Positions 35,578 through 43,881 of a DNA stretch of 64,000 nt are shown here, piece by piece. Below the pieces are notes generated by a model, which made no database searches, was not told the DNA's origin, and worked only from the letters and a program-made list of their open reading frames with translations. Source of the stretch: Streptomyces cupreus (GTDB lineage Bacteria; Actinomycetota; Actinomycetes; Streptomycetales; Streptomycetaceae); contig NZ_JACMSF010000012.1 in NCBI RefSeq assembly GCF_014257025.1, positions 62,001 to 126,000 of the forward strand, written 5' to 3'. Made by a program: the position numbers and the translations under genes. How positions within the stretch are numbered: the stretch's first letter is position 1; the number at the start of each line of letters is the position of its first letter.

Positions 35578-37019
35578 TGACTTCAGCGCCCGCCAAGCCC
35601 CGCATCCCGAACGTCCTCGCCGGACGCTACGCCTCCACCGAGCTCGCCACGCTCTGGTCCCCCGAGCAGAAGGTGAAGCTGGAGCGTCAGCTCTGGCTCG
35701 CCGTGCTGCGGGCCCAGAAGGACCTCGGGATCGAGGTGCCGGACCAGGCGCTGGCCGACTACGAGCGTGTCCTCGACCAGGTCGACCTGGCCTCCATCGC
35801 CGAGCGCGAGAAGGTCACCCGGCACGATGTGAAGGCGCGGATCGAGGAGTTCAACGACCTCGCCGGGCACGAGCATGTGCACAAGGGCATGACCTCCCGC
35901 GACCTGACGGAGAACGTCGAGCAGCTCCAGATCCGGCTCTCGCTGGAACTGATGCGCGACCGCACGGTGGCGGTCCTCGCCCGCCTCGGCAAGCTCGCGG
36001 GCGAGTACGGCGAGCTGGTCATGGCCGGCCGCTCGCACAACGTGGCCGCGCAGGCCACCACCCTCGGCAAGCGCTTCGCGACCGCCGCCGACGAACTGCT
36101 CGTCGCCTACGGCCGCGTCGAGGAGCTGCTCGGCCGCTACCCGCTGCGCGGCATCAAGGGCCCGGTCGGCACCGCGCAGGACATGCTGGACCTGCTCGGC
36201 GGTGACGCCGCCAAGCTCGCCGAGCTGGAGCAGCGGATCGCCGGGCACCTGGGCTTCTCGCAGGCCTTCACCTCGGTCGGCCAGGTCTACCCGCGCTCGC
36301 TCGACTACGAGGTCGTCACCGCGCTGGTGCAGCTGGCGGCGGCGCCGTCCTCGCTGGCCAAGACGATCCGTCTGATGGCCGGGCACGAGCTGGTCACCGA
36401 GGGATTCAAGCCGGGCCAGGTCGGCTCCTCCGCGATGCCGCACAAGATGAACACCCGCTCCTGCGAGCGCGTCAACGGCCTGATGGTCATCCTGCGCGGC
36501 TACGCGTCGATGACCGGCGAGCTGGCGGGCGACCAGTGGAACGAGGGCGACGTGTCCTGCTCGGTGGTGCGCCGGGTCGCGCTGCCGGACGCCTTCTTCG
36601 CGCTGGACGGTCTGCTGGAGACGTTCCTGACCGTCCTCGACGAGTTCGGTGCCTTCCCCGCCGTCGTCGCCCGGGAGCTGGACCGCTACCTGCCGTTCCT
36701 CGCCACCACCAAGGTGCTGATGGGCGCGGTGCGGGCGGGCGTCGGCCGTGAGGTCGCGCACGAGGCGATCAAGGAGAACGCGGTCGCCTCCGCGCTCGCC
36801 ATGCGTGAGCAGGGTGCCGAGCGCAATGAACTGCTCGACAAGCTGGCCGCGGACGAGCGCATCCCGCTGGACCGTGCTCGGCTCGACGCGCTGATGGCCG
36901 ACAAGCTGTCCTTCACGGGCGCCGCCGCCGACCAGGTGGCCGCCGTCGTGGGCCGTATCGAGGAGATCGTGAAGCAGCGTCCGGAGGCGGCCGGTTACAC
37001 CCCCGGAGCCATCCTCTGA
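35577..37019 (+). CDS. purB: Adenylosuccinate lyase
   Basis: 480 residues, usual length. Cleaves SAICAR and adenylosuccinate, releasing fumarate in purine synthesis. Fumarase/aspartase superfamily signature SSAMPHKMNTRSCE carries the flexible catalytic-loop Ser; the His in AGRSHNVAAQATT fits the family's general acid. Cytoplasmic homotetramer. Start GTG 35577 appears leaderless. It overlaps the next gene's start. Confidence 0.96.
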   Translation: MTSAPAKPRIPNVLAGRYASTELATLWSPEQKVKLERQLWLAVLRAQKDLGIEVPDQALADYERVLDQVDLASIAEREKVTRHDVKARIEEFNDLAGHEHVHKGMTSRDLTENVEQLQIRLSLELMRDRTVAVLARLGKLAGEYGELVMAGRSHNVAAQATTLGKRFATAADELLVAYGRVEELLGRYPLRGIKGPVGTAQDMLDLLGGDAAKLAELEQRIAGHLGFSQAFTSVGQVYPRSLDYEVVTALVQLAAAPSSLAKTIRLMAGHELVTEGFKPGQVGSSAMPHKMNTRSCERVNGLMVILRGYASMTGELAGDQWNEGDVSCSVVRRVALPDAFFALDGLLETFLTVLDEFGAFPAVVARELDRYLPFLATTKVLMGAVRAGVGREVAHEAIKENAVASALAMREQGAERNELLDKLAADERIPLDRARLDALMADKLSFTGAAADQVAAVVGRIEEIVKQRPEAAGYTPGAIL

Positions 37020-37567
37020 CGCGCTTCACCCCCGCGGAGCTGGAGGCCGCCCGCGACCGTCTCGTACCGGACGTCGTCGCGGACGGCCTCCGCGCGCTGT
37101 TCTGTGGCATCAACCCGGGGCTGATGACCGCCGCCACGGGCCATCACTTCGCCCGTCCCGGCAACCGCTTCTGGCCGGTGCTGCACCTGTCCGGGTTCAC
37201 GCCGAGGCTGCTGAAGCCGTCGGAGCAGGGGGAGTTGCTGTCGTACGGGCTCGGCATCACCAATGTCGTGGCGCGGGCGACGGCTCGTGCGGACGAGCTG
37301 GGCGCCGAGGAGTACCGAGAGGGCGGGCGGCTGCTGGCCGCGAAGGTCGGCAGGCTGCGGCCGGCCTGGCTGGCGGTGGTGGGGGTGACGGCGTACCGCG
37401 CGGCCTTCGACGACCGCAAGGCCCAGGTGGGGCCGCAGGAGCGGATGATCGGGGACACCCGGGTGTGGGTGCTGCCCAACCCGAGCGGGCTCAACGCGCA
37501 CTGGACGGCTCGGACGATGGCGGAGGAGTTCGCCCGGCTGCGGGTCACGGCGGATCCGTTGTCGTGA
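37016..37567 (+). CDS. mug: G/U mismatch-specific DNA glycosylase (Mug/TDG type) with CTG start
   Basis: 183 residues. Removes uracil or ethenocytosine opposite G. Conserved CGINPG, FARPGNRFW and LPNPSGLNAH (helix-anchor) are present. The motif CGINPG lies upstream of the first ATG (37124), so translation must begin earlier; no in-frame ATG, GTG or TTG is available there. A CTG at 37016 overlaps the purB stop (CTGA) and has GGAG 7 bp upstream, so it is the likely start. GTG would be usual at this position. Confidence 0.85.
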   Translation: MTRFTPAELEAARDRLVPDVVADGLRALFCGINPGLMTAATGHHFARPGNRFWPVLHLSGFTPRLLKPSEQGELLSYGLGITNVVARATARADELGAEEYREGGRLLAAKVGRLRPAWLAVVGVTAYRAAFDDRKAQVGPQERMIGDTRVWVLPNPSGLNAHWTARTMAEEFARLRVTADPLS

Positions 37568-37961
37568 CGACGCAGTACACCTGGGGACAGTGCTCGGCGT
37601 CCCCGTCGATGACCGTCAGGATGACCCAGCGGTCGGCCACTTCCCATGTGCGCAGGTCCGTCGCCAGGGCGCTGAGCCTGGCCCACGGCTCGGGTATGCG
37701 CTCCCCTCGCGCTCCGCGCTCGATGAGCGTCGCGGTGCCCCACCGCGACGGTTCTCCCCACTGTTCGGTCAACCGCTCCGCTATGGCCGCCTCGTAGGCG
37801 TAGCAGTCCTCCGCGCTCTGCCATTGGCGCAGCCCTAAGACGGCCTGGCGGTAGCCGTCTTCGCCGGGCTCCGTGGGGATGTCCCCGGTGCGGAGCCCGT
37901 CGATCAGGGCGAGGTCCTTCGCGATGTCCATGTGATCCAGTAAACCGGCCACCACTGACAT
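37545..37961 (-). CDS. Hypothetical protein, possible TTA-containing gene
   Basis: 138 residues from ATG 37961 or 128 from ATG 37931. Soluble, with Trp-rich stretches (RQWQSAEDCYAYEAA, LRTWEVADRWVIL); no domain recognised. If translation begins at 37961, the Leu at residue 7 is a TTA codon (37941-37943) and expression would need bldA; neither start has a strong ribosome site. Overlaps the convergent glycosylase gene by 23 bp. Confidence 0.6.
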   Translation of the reverse strand: MSVVAGLLDHMDIAKDLALIDGLRTGDIPTEPGEDGYRQAVLGLRQWQSAEDCYAYEAAIAERLTEQWGEPSRWGTATLIERGARGERIPEPWARLSALATDLRTWEVADRWVILTVIDGDAEHCPQVYCVVTTTDPP

Positions 37962-37987
37962 TTGGCGGGGCGTCAGTCGACCTTCGG

Positions 37988-38599
37988 TCAGGCGTCCCGT
38001 CTCCGCACGCTCCACGCGCCCGCGAGCAGGGCGGCCGCCGTCCACAGCGCGGTCACCGCGAGCCCGGACCACGGGCCGAGCGTCCCGTCGTACGTCTCGT
38101 ACAGGATCACCTGACCTGCCTTGTCGGGCAGGAACTCGGTGGCAGCTCCGGCCGCGTCGCCGATGACGAAGGAGACGACGAGCACGAACGGGATCAGCAG
38201 GGACAGCGTGGCCACACCGCTGCGCAGCAGGGCCGTGAGTCCGGCCGCGAACAGGGCCATCAGCGTGAGGTAGAGCGCGGAGCCCAGGACACCGCGTACC
38301 TGTTCGGCCGCGCTGAGGCCGCCGACCGCGTCGCCGAGTCCGGCGCGGCCCACGGCGAAGGCGGCGAGTGTCGTGGCCAGTCCCACGGTCAGGGCCGGTA
38401 CGGCGATCGCCGTCATCTTGGCCGCGAACCATCGCCCGCGACGCGGGACCGCGGACAGCGACAGCCGGAGCGCGCCCCCGTGGTACTCGGCCGAGACGGC
38501 CATCGCGCCGAAGCTGATCGCCGCGATCTGGCCGGGCAGGACTCCGGACAGCGCCGTGAACAGCGGGTCGAGGTCCGGCTCTGAGGTCTCGGCTCCGGC
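37988..38599 (-). pseudogene. ABC-2-type permease fragment (5' end lost)
   Basis: Encodes the C-terminal part of an ABC-2 permease: cytoplasmic FGAMAVSAEYHGGALRLS segment and about four or five hydrophobic segments ending GAWSVRRRDA. The N-terminal membrane segment and start are missing. At about 38600 it abuts, head to head, a truncated response-regulator gene on the other strand. An ATG at 38698 exists in frame but its product would run through the antisense of the HTH fragment. Confidence 0.75.
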
Positions 38600-38788
38600 G
38601 AGCGGGAGGCGGAGGTGCTGCGGCTGATGACGCGTGGGTTGTCCAACGCGGAGATCGCGGCCCGGCTGGTGGTCGGCACGGAGACGGTGAAGTCGCATGT
38701 GAGCGCCGTACTGGCGAAGCTGGGGGCCCGGGACCGTACGCAGGCGGTGATCGCGGCGTACGAGTCGGGGTTCGTGGCGCCGGGATAG
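38600..38788 (+). pseudogene. NarL/LuxR-type response-regulator fragment (HTH only)
   Basis: 63 codons encoding the C-terminal HTH of a NarL-type regulator ([33 protein letters not shown]) up to a TAG stop. The receiver domain and start are absent. Upstream the frame is closed by a TGA at about 38582. It begins exactly where the permease fragment on the opposite strand loses homology, suggesting a deletion removed both 5' ends. Confidence 0.75.
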
Positions 38789-38922
38789 CGCCGGGACAAA
38801 AGCGCCTGCCCGGCGCGGCTTGGACGGACCGGTCGGTGGGCCGCAGGTCGCCCGGCACTCGCCGGGGTCCGCCGGGCCGAGTACGATCCGGCCAACACGC
38901 GCACGAGCTGGGAGGACGGACG

Positions 38923-40080
38923 GTGGGGCGGCTGACCGGCGGGGATCCCTCGCTGCTGCGAAGGATCAACTCCGCTGTGGTGCTGCACGCGCTGCGTGCC
39001 ACGGACTGCGCGACGCTGACCGAGATCACCCGGGTGACCGGACTGTCCCGACCGACCGTCGAGGGCGTGGTCGAGGACCTCATCGGGGCGGGCTACGTCG
39101 TCGAGAAGGCAGCCGACGAGGGTGTCGCGCGGCGCCAGGGGCGGCCGGCCCGGCGGTACCGGTTCCGGGCCGAGGCCGGCCATCTGCTGGGCCTGGACAT
39201 CGGGCCGCACCGGGTGGCCGCACTCCTGTCCGACCTCGACGGCCGGGTGCTCGGCTCCATCGCCAAGGACGTCGAGGAGACGGCCGGCGCCGACGAGCGT
39301 CTGGAGAAGCTGCGTACGGCGGTCGCCGAGCTGCTGCGCCGGGCCGGGGTGGCGCGCGGCTCGCTGCGGGCGGTGGGCGCCGCGACGCCCGGGATCGTGG
39401 AGGCGGACGGCACGGTACGGCTGAGCACGGCGCTGCCGCAGTGGTCGGGGCTGCCGCTGGGCGAGCGGCTGAGCCGGTCCTTCAAGTGCCCGGTGCTGGT
39501 CGAGAACGACGCCAACGCCGCTGCCGTGGCCGAGCACTGGAAGGGCGCCGCCACCGAGTCCGACGACATCGTGTTCGTGCTGGCGGGACTGAGCCCGGGC
39601 GCGGGTTCGCTGATCGGCGGGCGGTTGCACCGGGGCTTCGGCGGGGCGGCCGGTGAGATCGGCGCGCTGCACCTGCTGGGCCGTGAGGCGACGCCGGAGA
39701 CCCTGCTGTCCACCACGGACGAGCCGCTGCACCCGCTCGACGAACAGGCGGTCGCCGAGGTGTTCGCCAACGCGCGCGAGGGCGACCGGCGGGCCCGCGC
39801 GGCCGTGGACCGGTTCATCCATCGGCTCGTCCATGACGTGGCCGCCCTGGTGCTGGCCCTCGACCCGGAACTGGTCGTAGTGGGCGGCTGGGCAGCCGGT
39901 CTTGACGGCGTACTGGAGCCGCTGCGCCGGGAGTTGGCGCGCTACTGTCTGCGGCCGCCGAAGGTCACGCTGTCCCTCCTCGGCGAGGCGGCCGTCGCGA
40001 CAGGGGCGCTGCGGCTGGCGCTCGACCATGTGGAGGAGCAGTTGTTCGCGGTGGAGGGGACGGTCACGGCGCGCCGCTGA
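38923..40080 (+). CDS. ROK-family transcriptional regulator
   Basis: 385 residues; GTG 38923 has GGGAGG upstream. N-terminal winged helix (about 10-75, LTEITRVTGLSRPTVEGVVEDL), then ROK domain with LLGLDIGPHRVAALL, GAATPGIV, VENDANAAAVAEHWKG and GGAAGEIG. The ROK zinc motif CxCGxxGCxE is absent: the segment after GGAAGEIG has no Cys. Probably a sugar-responsive repressor. Target unknown; a GntR regulator lies convergent. Confidence 0.9.
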   Translation: MGRLTGGDPSLLRRINSAVVLHALRATDCATLTEITRVTGLSRPTVEGVVEDLIGAGYVVEKAADEGVARRQGRPARRYRFRAEAGHLLGLDIGPHRVAALLSDLDGRVLGSIAKDVEETAGADERLEKLRTAVAELLRRAGVARGSLRAVGAATPGIVEADGTVRLSTALPQWSGLPLGERLSRSFKCPVLVENDANAAAVAEHWKGAATESDDIVFVLAGLSPGAGSLIGGRLHRGFGGAAGEIGALHLLGREATPETLLSTTDEPLHPLDEQAVAEVFANAREGDRRARAAVDRFIHRLVHDVAALVLALDPELVVVGGWAAGLDGVLEPLRRELARYCLRPPKVTLSLLGEAAVATGALRLALDHVEEQLFAVEGTVTARR

Positions 40081-40093
40081 CCATGCAACGCCC

Positions 40094-40120
40094 CGCGCCC
40101 CGGAGGCGTTCCGGGGCGCG
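40094..40120. terminator. Bidirectional hairpin terminator
   Basis: Perfect 11-bp stem CGCGCCCCGGA / TCCGGGGCGCG with a 5-nt loop, between convergent ROK (ends 40080) and GntR (ends 40144) genes. Confidence 0.75.
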
Positions 40121-40143
40121 AGGGATGCTGCGGGCTACTGGGC

Positions 40144-40905
40144 TCAGGACGCCTGGCGTGCGGGGCCTTCGTGGATCTCCACGCCTCCGGAGTCACCGAA
40201 GGTGAGCCGGCAGGTGTCCGCACGGTAGGTGGCGACCGAGAGGGCAGCGGTGCGGCCCTGGGCGACATAGCGCGTGGTGACGACCAGGACGGGCGCCCCG
40301 GGGAGCCGGTCCAGCTGCTTGGCGTCGTCCGCGCGGGCCGAGCCGAGCTCGACGGCGCTCTCCCGGCCCTCCAGCTCCAGTCGCTGAAGCTCGCGCAGCA
40401 CCGCACGCGCGCGTGCCGCTCCGGCGGGCGCGTCGATGGCGGACAGATCGCGCACCGACGACGCGGGCACGTAGAGCAGCTCCGCGGCGACGGGCTGGCC
40501 GTGCGACACACGGGAGCGGCGCACCAGGTGCACCGTCTCGTCGGCGCCGGTGTCCAGGACCCCGGCGACGGACGCGGGCGGGACCTCCAGCGTGCTGTCG
40601 GCGGGCTGCCAGTCGTCTCCGGCCGCCCCCGGCCAGATGTGCTGCTCGGTGCCGACCGCGACCCCCATGCGCGGCGGCGCCACCGTCGTACCGACACCGC
40701 GGCGACGCTGCAGCCTGCCTTCCAGTTCGAGCTGTTCCAGAGCCTGCCGGAGCGTGGCGCGGGCCACGCCGAAGCGGGCGGCGAGATCGCGTTCGTTGGG
40801 CAGGATCTCGCCCACTGCGAACTCGGAGTCCAGCGCCTCGCTGAGCACGGTCTTGAGGTGCCAGTACTTCGGTTCCGGCACCGATTCCAGTTGCGTGGTC
40901 CCCAC
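40144..40905 (-). CDS. GntR/UTRA-family transcriptional regulator
   Basis: 253 residues; GTG 40905 with GGAGGA upstream. N-terminal winged helix (about 15-80, LPNERDLAARFGVARATLRQALEQLELEG, with RRGVGTTVA), C-terminal UTRA effector domain (about 95-245). HutC/FarR class. DasR belongs to this class but the sequence differs. Effector and target unknown. A TTGGT-caat-ACCAA repeat lies about 100 bp upstream. Confidence 0.9.
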   Translation of the reverse strand: MGTTQLESVPEPKYWHLKTVLSEALDSEFAVGEILPNERDLAARFGVARATLRQALEQLELEGRLQRRRGVGTTVAPPRMGVAVGTEQHIWPGAAGDDWQPADSTLEVPPASVAGVLDTGADETVHLVRRSRVSHGQPVAAELLYVPASSVRDLSAIDAPAGAARARAVLRELQRLELEGRESAVELGSARADDAKQLDRLPGAPVLVVTTRYVAQGRTAALSVATYRADTCRLTFGDSGGVEIHEGPARQAS

Positions 40906-41061
40906 CCTGTCCTCCGCAATCGCCGTGGTCCGGCAGCGTTTTAGCGCCTTGTTTATTAAAGGTTGTTGCACTTCTCTGCGACCATAGGGCGGCCCCCACC
41001 CTTGGTCAATACCAATCCTCGATCCCTTGTGCGCACTGCGTAGGAGGCTTGAGGACGGCGC

Positions 41062-41946
41062 CTAGTCGAGGTCCAAGGACCGCAGCTTGTCGGGGTTGCG
41101 GATGACGTAGATCGACTGGATGTGGCCGTCCAGGATCTCCAACTGGAAGACACTGTCGGGCCTGCCGTCGGCCAGGGCGAGCAGGGCGGGGCCGCCGTTG
41201 ACCTCCAGGAAGCGGAACGAGGCTTCGGGTACGCCCTTGTCCGCGGCGGCGACGAGGAAGCGGCCCACCTTCTCCGCACTCTCCACGACCCGCAAGGGGG
41301 CCCGGGACTTGCCGCCGCTGTCGCCGACGAGGCGCACGTCCGGGGCGAGCAGCGACATGAGTCCCTCCAGGTCACCCTCGGACGCGGCGGCAAGGAAACG
41401 TTCGGTCAGGTCGCGGCGCTCGACGGGGTCGACGTCGTAGCGGGGCCGCCGCTCGTCGACGTGCCGGCGCGCCCGTCCCGCCAGTTGGCGTACCGCGGGC
41501 TCGCCCCGGTCGAGCATCGAGGCGATGTCCGCGTAGGGGTAGCCGAAGGCCTCCCTGAGCACGAACACCGCCCGCTCCAGCAGCGACAGCGACTCCAGGA
41601 CGACGAGGACGGCGAGGGAGACGGTGTCGGCGAGCACGGCCCGTTCGGCGGTGTCCGGAACGGTGTCGCCGAAATCGGTGACGTACGGCTCCGGCAGCCA
41701 GGGCCCGACGTACGCCTCGTTGCGCGCCTTGACCTGGCGCAGCCGGTCGATGGCCAGGCGGGTCGTGACGCGCACCAGGAAACCGCGCGGGTCGCGCACC
41801 TCGCCGCGGTCCGCGCCCGTCCAGCGCAGCCAGGCCTCCTGGACCACGTCCTCCGCGTCGGCGACGCGTCCGAGCATGCGGTACGCGACTTCCAGGAGGA
41901 CGGGGCGATGCTCTTCGAAGACGTCGGTCACGGTGTCGGTGCTCAC
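41062..41946 (-). CDS. ECF41-like RNA polymerase sigma factor (SigJ type)
   Basis: 294 residues, GTG start. Sigma-70 regions 2 (about 8-75) and 4 (about 110-165), then a SnoaL-like C-terminal extension (about 170-294) that replaces an anti-sigma factor in this group. Group marks are visible: WLPEP in the linker, GDSGGK, and NPDKLRSLD at the end, where the extension controls activity. ECF41 regulators usually control a nearby oxidoreductase/epimerase/decarboxylase gene; here the divergent neighbour is an alpha/beta hydrolase. A 15-bp palindrome lies upstream of the start. Confidence 0.9.
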   Translation of the reverse strand: MSTDTVTDVFEEHRPVLLEVAYRMLGRVADAEDVVQEAWLRWTGADRGEVRDPRGFLVRVTTRLAIDRLRQVKARNEAYVGPWLPEPYVTDFGDTVPDTAERAVLADTVSLAVLVVLESLSLLERAVFVLREAFGYPYADIASMLDRGEPAVRQLAGRARRHVDERRPRYDVDPVERRDLTERFLAAASEGDLEGLMSLLAPDVRLVGDSGGKSRAPLRVVESAEKVGRFLVAAADKGVPEASFRFLEVNGGPALLALADGRPDSVFQLEILDGHIQSIYVIRNPDKLRSLDLD

Positions 41947-41960
41947 GGCACCATCCCAAC

Positions 41961-41975
41961 CGACCTGTCAGGTCG
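41961..41975. promoter_or_regulatory. 15-bp palindrome upstream of the sigma factor gene
   Basis: CGACCTG-T-CAGGTCG, perfect 7-bp arms around one base, 15 bp upstream of the sigma factor start. Candidate repressor or sigma-factor-associated site in the divergent gap. Confidence 0.45.
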
Positions 41976-42127
41976 TGTCCAGGCGAGGCATCGCAGACGC
42001 AAAGAACAGCGCTCGAATCGCGCCGAGTCTCGGCCTCCGTTCGAGTGCACATCTGGGGTCTACCCGCCGGTAGCAATTGCTGACAAGCTGTCTACGGCGT
42101 CCGACGAGTCCCAGACGAGGAGCACCC

Positions 42128-42958
42128 ATGTCCGCCACCGTCTCCTTCGAGGTCCCCTCCCCAGGGGGCCCGCGGTCCGTGACCCTCTCCTACGCGCGCG
42201 TGGGTCGCGGTGAACCGCTGCTCCTGCTGCACGGCATAGGTCACCACCGGCAGGCCTGGGACCCGGTGCTGGACATCCTCGCGACCGAGCGTGACGTGAT
42301 CGCCGTCGATCTGCCCGGGTTCGGCGCGTCCCCGGCGCTGCCCGAAGGGCTCCCGCACGACCTGCCCACGATGACCGCCACGCTCGGCGCCCTGTGCGAG
42401 GCACTGGAGATCGAGCGACCGCATGTGGCGGGCAACTCGCTGGGCGGCCTGCTCGCCCTGGAGCTCGGCCGGGAGAAGCTCGTACGGTCCGTCACCGCGC
42501 TGTCCCCCGCCGGGTTCTGGACGCAGGCCGAACGCCGTTACGCCTTCACCCTGTTGCTGTCGATGCGGCGGATCGCCCAGAGCATGCCGCTGCCGCTGGT
42601 GCGGCGACTGTCCCTCTCGGCGGCCGGGCGCACCGCCCTGACGAGCACCATCTACGCCCGGCCCGGCCGCCGTTCACCCGAGGCCGTGGTCGCCGAGACG
42701 CTGGCCCTCGCGCACGCCACGGGCTTTGCCGAGACCCTCCGGGCCGGGAACACGGTCCAGTTCACCGACGACCTCCCCGGTCTCCCGGTCACCGTGGCCT
42801 GGGGCAGCAAGGACCGGGTGCTGATCCGCCGCCAGGGGGTCCGTGCCAAGCAGATCATCCCCCGGGCCCGGTTGATCCGGCTGCCCGGCTGCGGCCACGT
42901 CCCGATGAACGACGACCCCGCGCTCGTCGCGCGCGTCGTCCTCGACGGCAGCCGCTGA
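42128..42958 (+). CDS. Alpha/beta-fold hydrolase
   Basis: 276 residues; ATG 42128 with AGGAG upstream. Oxyanion segment LLLLHGIGHHRQAWDPVL, nucleophile Ser in VAGNSLGGLLAL (about residue 103), Asp in WGSKDRVLIRR and His in PGCGHVPMND. Epoxide hydrolase/haloperoxidase-like fold, substrate unknown. Divergent from the ECF41-like sigma factor and possibly controlled by it. Its last 285 bp overlap the antisense extension of the EamA gene. Confidence 0.88.
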   Translation: MSATVSFEVPSPGGPRSVTLSYARVGRGEPLLLLHGIGHHRQAWDPVLDILATERDVIAVDLPGFGASPALPEGLPHDLPTMTATLGALCEALEIERPHVAGNSLGGLLALELGREKLVRSVTALSPAGFWTQAERRYAFTLLLSMRRIAQSMPLPLVRRLSLSAAGRTALTSTIYARPGRRSPEAVVAETLALAHATGFAETLRAGNTVQFTDDLPGLPVTVAWGSKDRVLIRRQGVRAKQIIPRARLIRLPGCGHVPMNDDPALVARVVLDGSR

Positions 42959-43834
42959 CCCACGCCGGGCCAACGCGCCGGAGCCCAGGGCGACTCCGGC
43001 GCCGACCAGGGCGCTGCCCGCGGCCTGTGCGGCGCCGTAGGAGCCCGTGCCGACCAGCGGCGCGGTGCAGGCCGCGGCGACCGGGATGAGGCCGGAGAAC
43101 AGCGTCGCGCGCTCCGCGCCGATCCGCTGCATGCCCATGTACCAGCACACGAAGCCGATCACGGTGACGATCACCGCCTGCCACAGCAGCGCCGCCGTCT
43201 CCGTGGCGTCCGGCCGCCGCAGCCACCCGGTGCCGTCGGCGAGCAGTCCGGCCACCGCGGACTCGACGGCGGCGACACCGCACACCGTGGCGGACAGCAG
43301 CCGCGGGCCCAGCGGGCGCAGCACGGGCACGGCGAGGACGGCGAACCCGACCTCGCCGACCAGCGCGCACACCGAGAAGGCGATGCCCGCGCCGTCCGTT
43401 CGGCCCCAGCCCTGGACGGTCAGTGCGCCGACGGCGACAAGTGTGGCCCCGTACAGCACGACCCGTTGCGGACAGCGCCCGTCCAGGAGCGGGACGACGA
43501 CGGCCACGACCACGGGCGCGCAGCCCACCAGTACGCCGGGGACGGCCGGTTCCGCCGTGCGTTCGGCGGCGATGACGGCCAGGTTGAAGCCGACCATGCC
43601 GACGGCCGCGAGCAGTGACAGGCGCACCCATTGACGGGCGGTGAGCGCTCGCAGCCTGGCCGCGGAGCCCCGGCCCGCGAGCGGCACGAGCAGCAGACAG
43701 GCCAGGCCGTAGCGCAGGAACTGGCCGCCCGCGTACGGATAGTCGCCGAGGACGCTGTTGGCGGTGAAGGACCCTCCGACGAGGACACAGGCGAGCGCGG
43801 CGAGCAGGGCCCCGCGCGTGGTGGTGGCGTTCAT
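42674..43834 (-). CDS. EamA/DMT-family transporter with antisense-encoded C-terminal tail
   Basis: 386 residues as read. Residues 1-292 form an EamA-type transporter with about ten membrane segments in two repeats. From 42958 leftward the frame stays open through the complementary strand of the alpha/beta hydrolase gene, adding a hydrophilic tail of about 94 residues with no family match. Most homologues end near residue 295. Divergent from a MocR regulator that probably controls it; substrate may be an amino acid or metabolite. Confidence 0.8.
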   Translation of the reverse strand: MNATTTRGALLAALACVLVGGSFTANSVLGDYPYAGGQFLRYGLACLLLVPLAGRGSAARLRALTARQWVRLSLLAAVGMVGFNLAVIAAERTAEPAVPGVLVGCAPVVVAVVVPLLDGRCPQRVVLYGATLVAVGALTVQGWGRTDGAGIAFSVCALVGEVGFAVLAVPVLRPLGPRLLSATVCGVAAVESAVAGLLADGTGWLRRPDATETAALLWQAVIVTVIGFVCWYMGMQRIGAERATLFSGLIPVAAACTAPLVGTGSYGAAQAAGSALVGAGVALGSGALARRGSAAAVEDDARDERGVVVHRDVAAAGQPDQPGPGDDLLGTDPLAADQHPVLAAPGHGDRETGEVVGELDRVPGPEGLGKARGVREGQRLGDHGLG

Positions 43835-43858
43835 GGCACCGACGCTAGGAAGCGAGGC

Positions 43859-43875
43859 GGTCCGGATTAAGGTCC
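43859..43875. promoter_or_regulatory. Direct GGTCC repeats in the EamA/MocR promoter
   Basis: GGTCC at 43859-43863 and at 43871-43875, 12 bp apart, between the divergent transporter and MocR genes. MocR proteins often bind direct repeats in such gaps, so this is a candidate site; it overlaps a TAAGGT -10-like element. Confidence 0.4.
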
Positions 43876-43881
43876 ACTTTC

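Noticed and set aside
38600..38788. A short complete HTH-only (GerE-like) regulator
   Set aside because: No start codon or ribosome site precedes the HTH, a TGA closes the frame just upstream, and the frame begins exactly at the permease truncation point.
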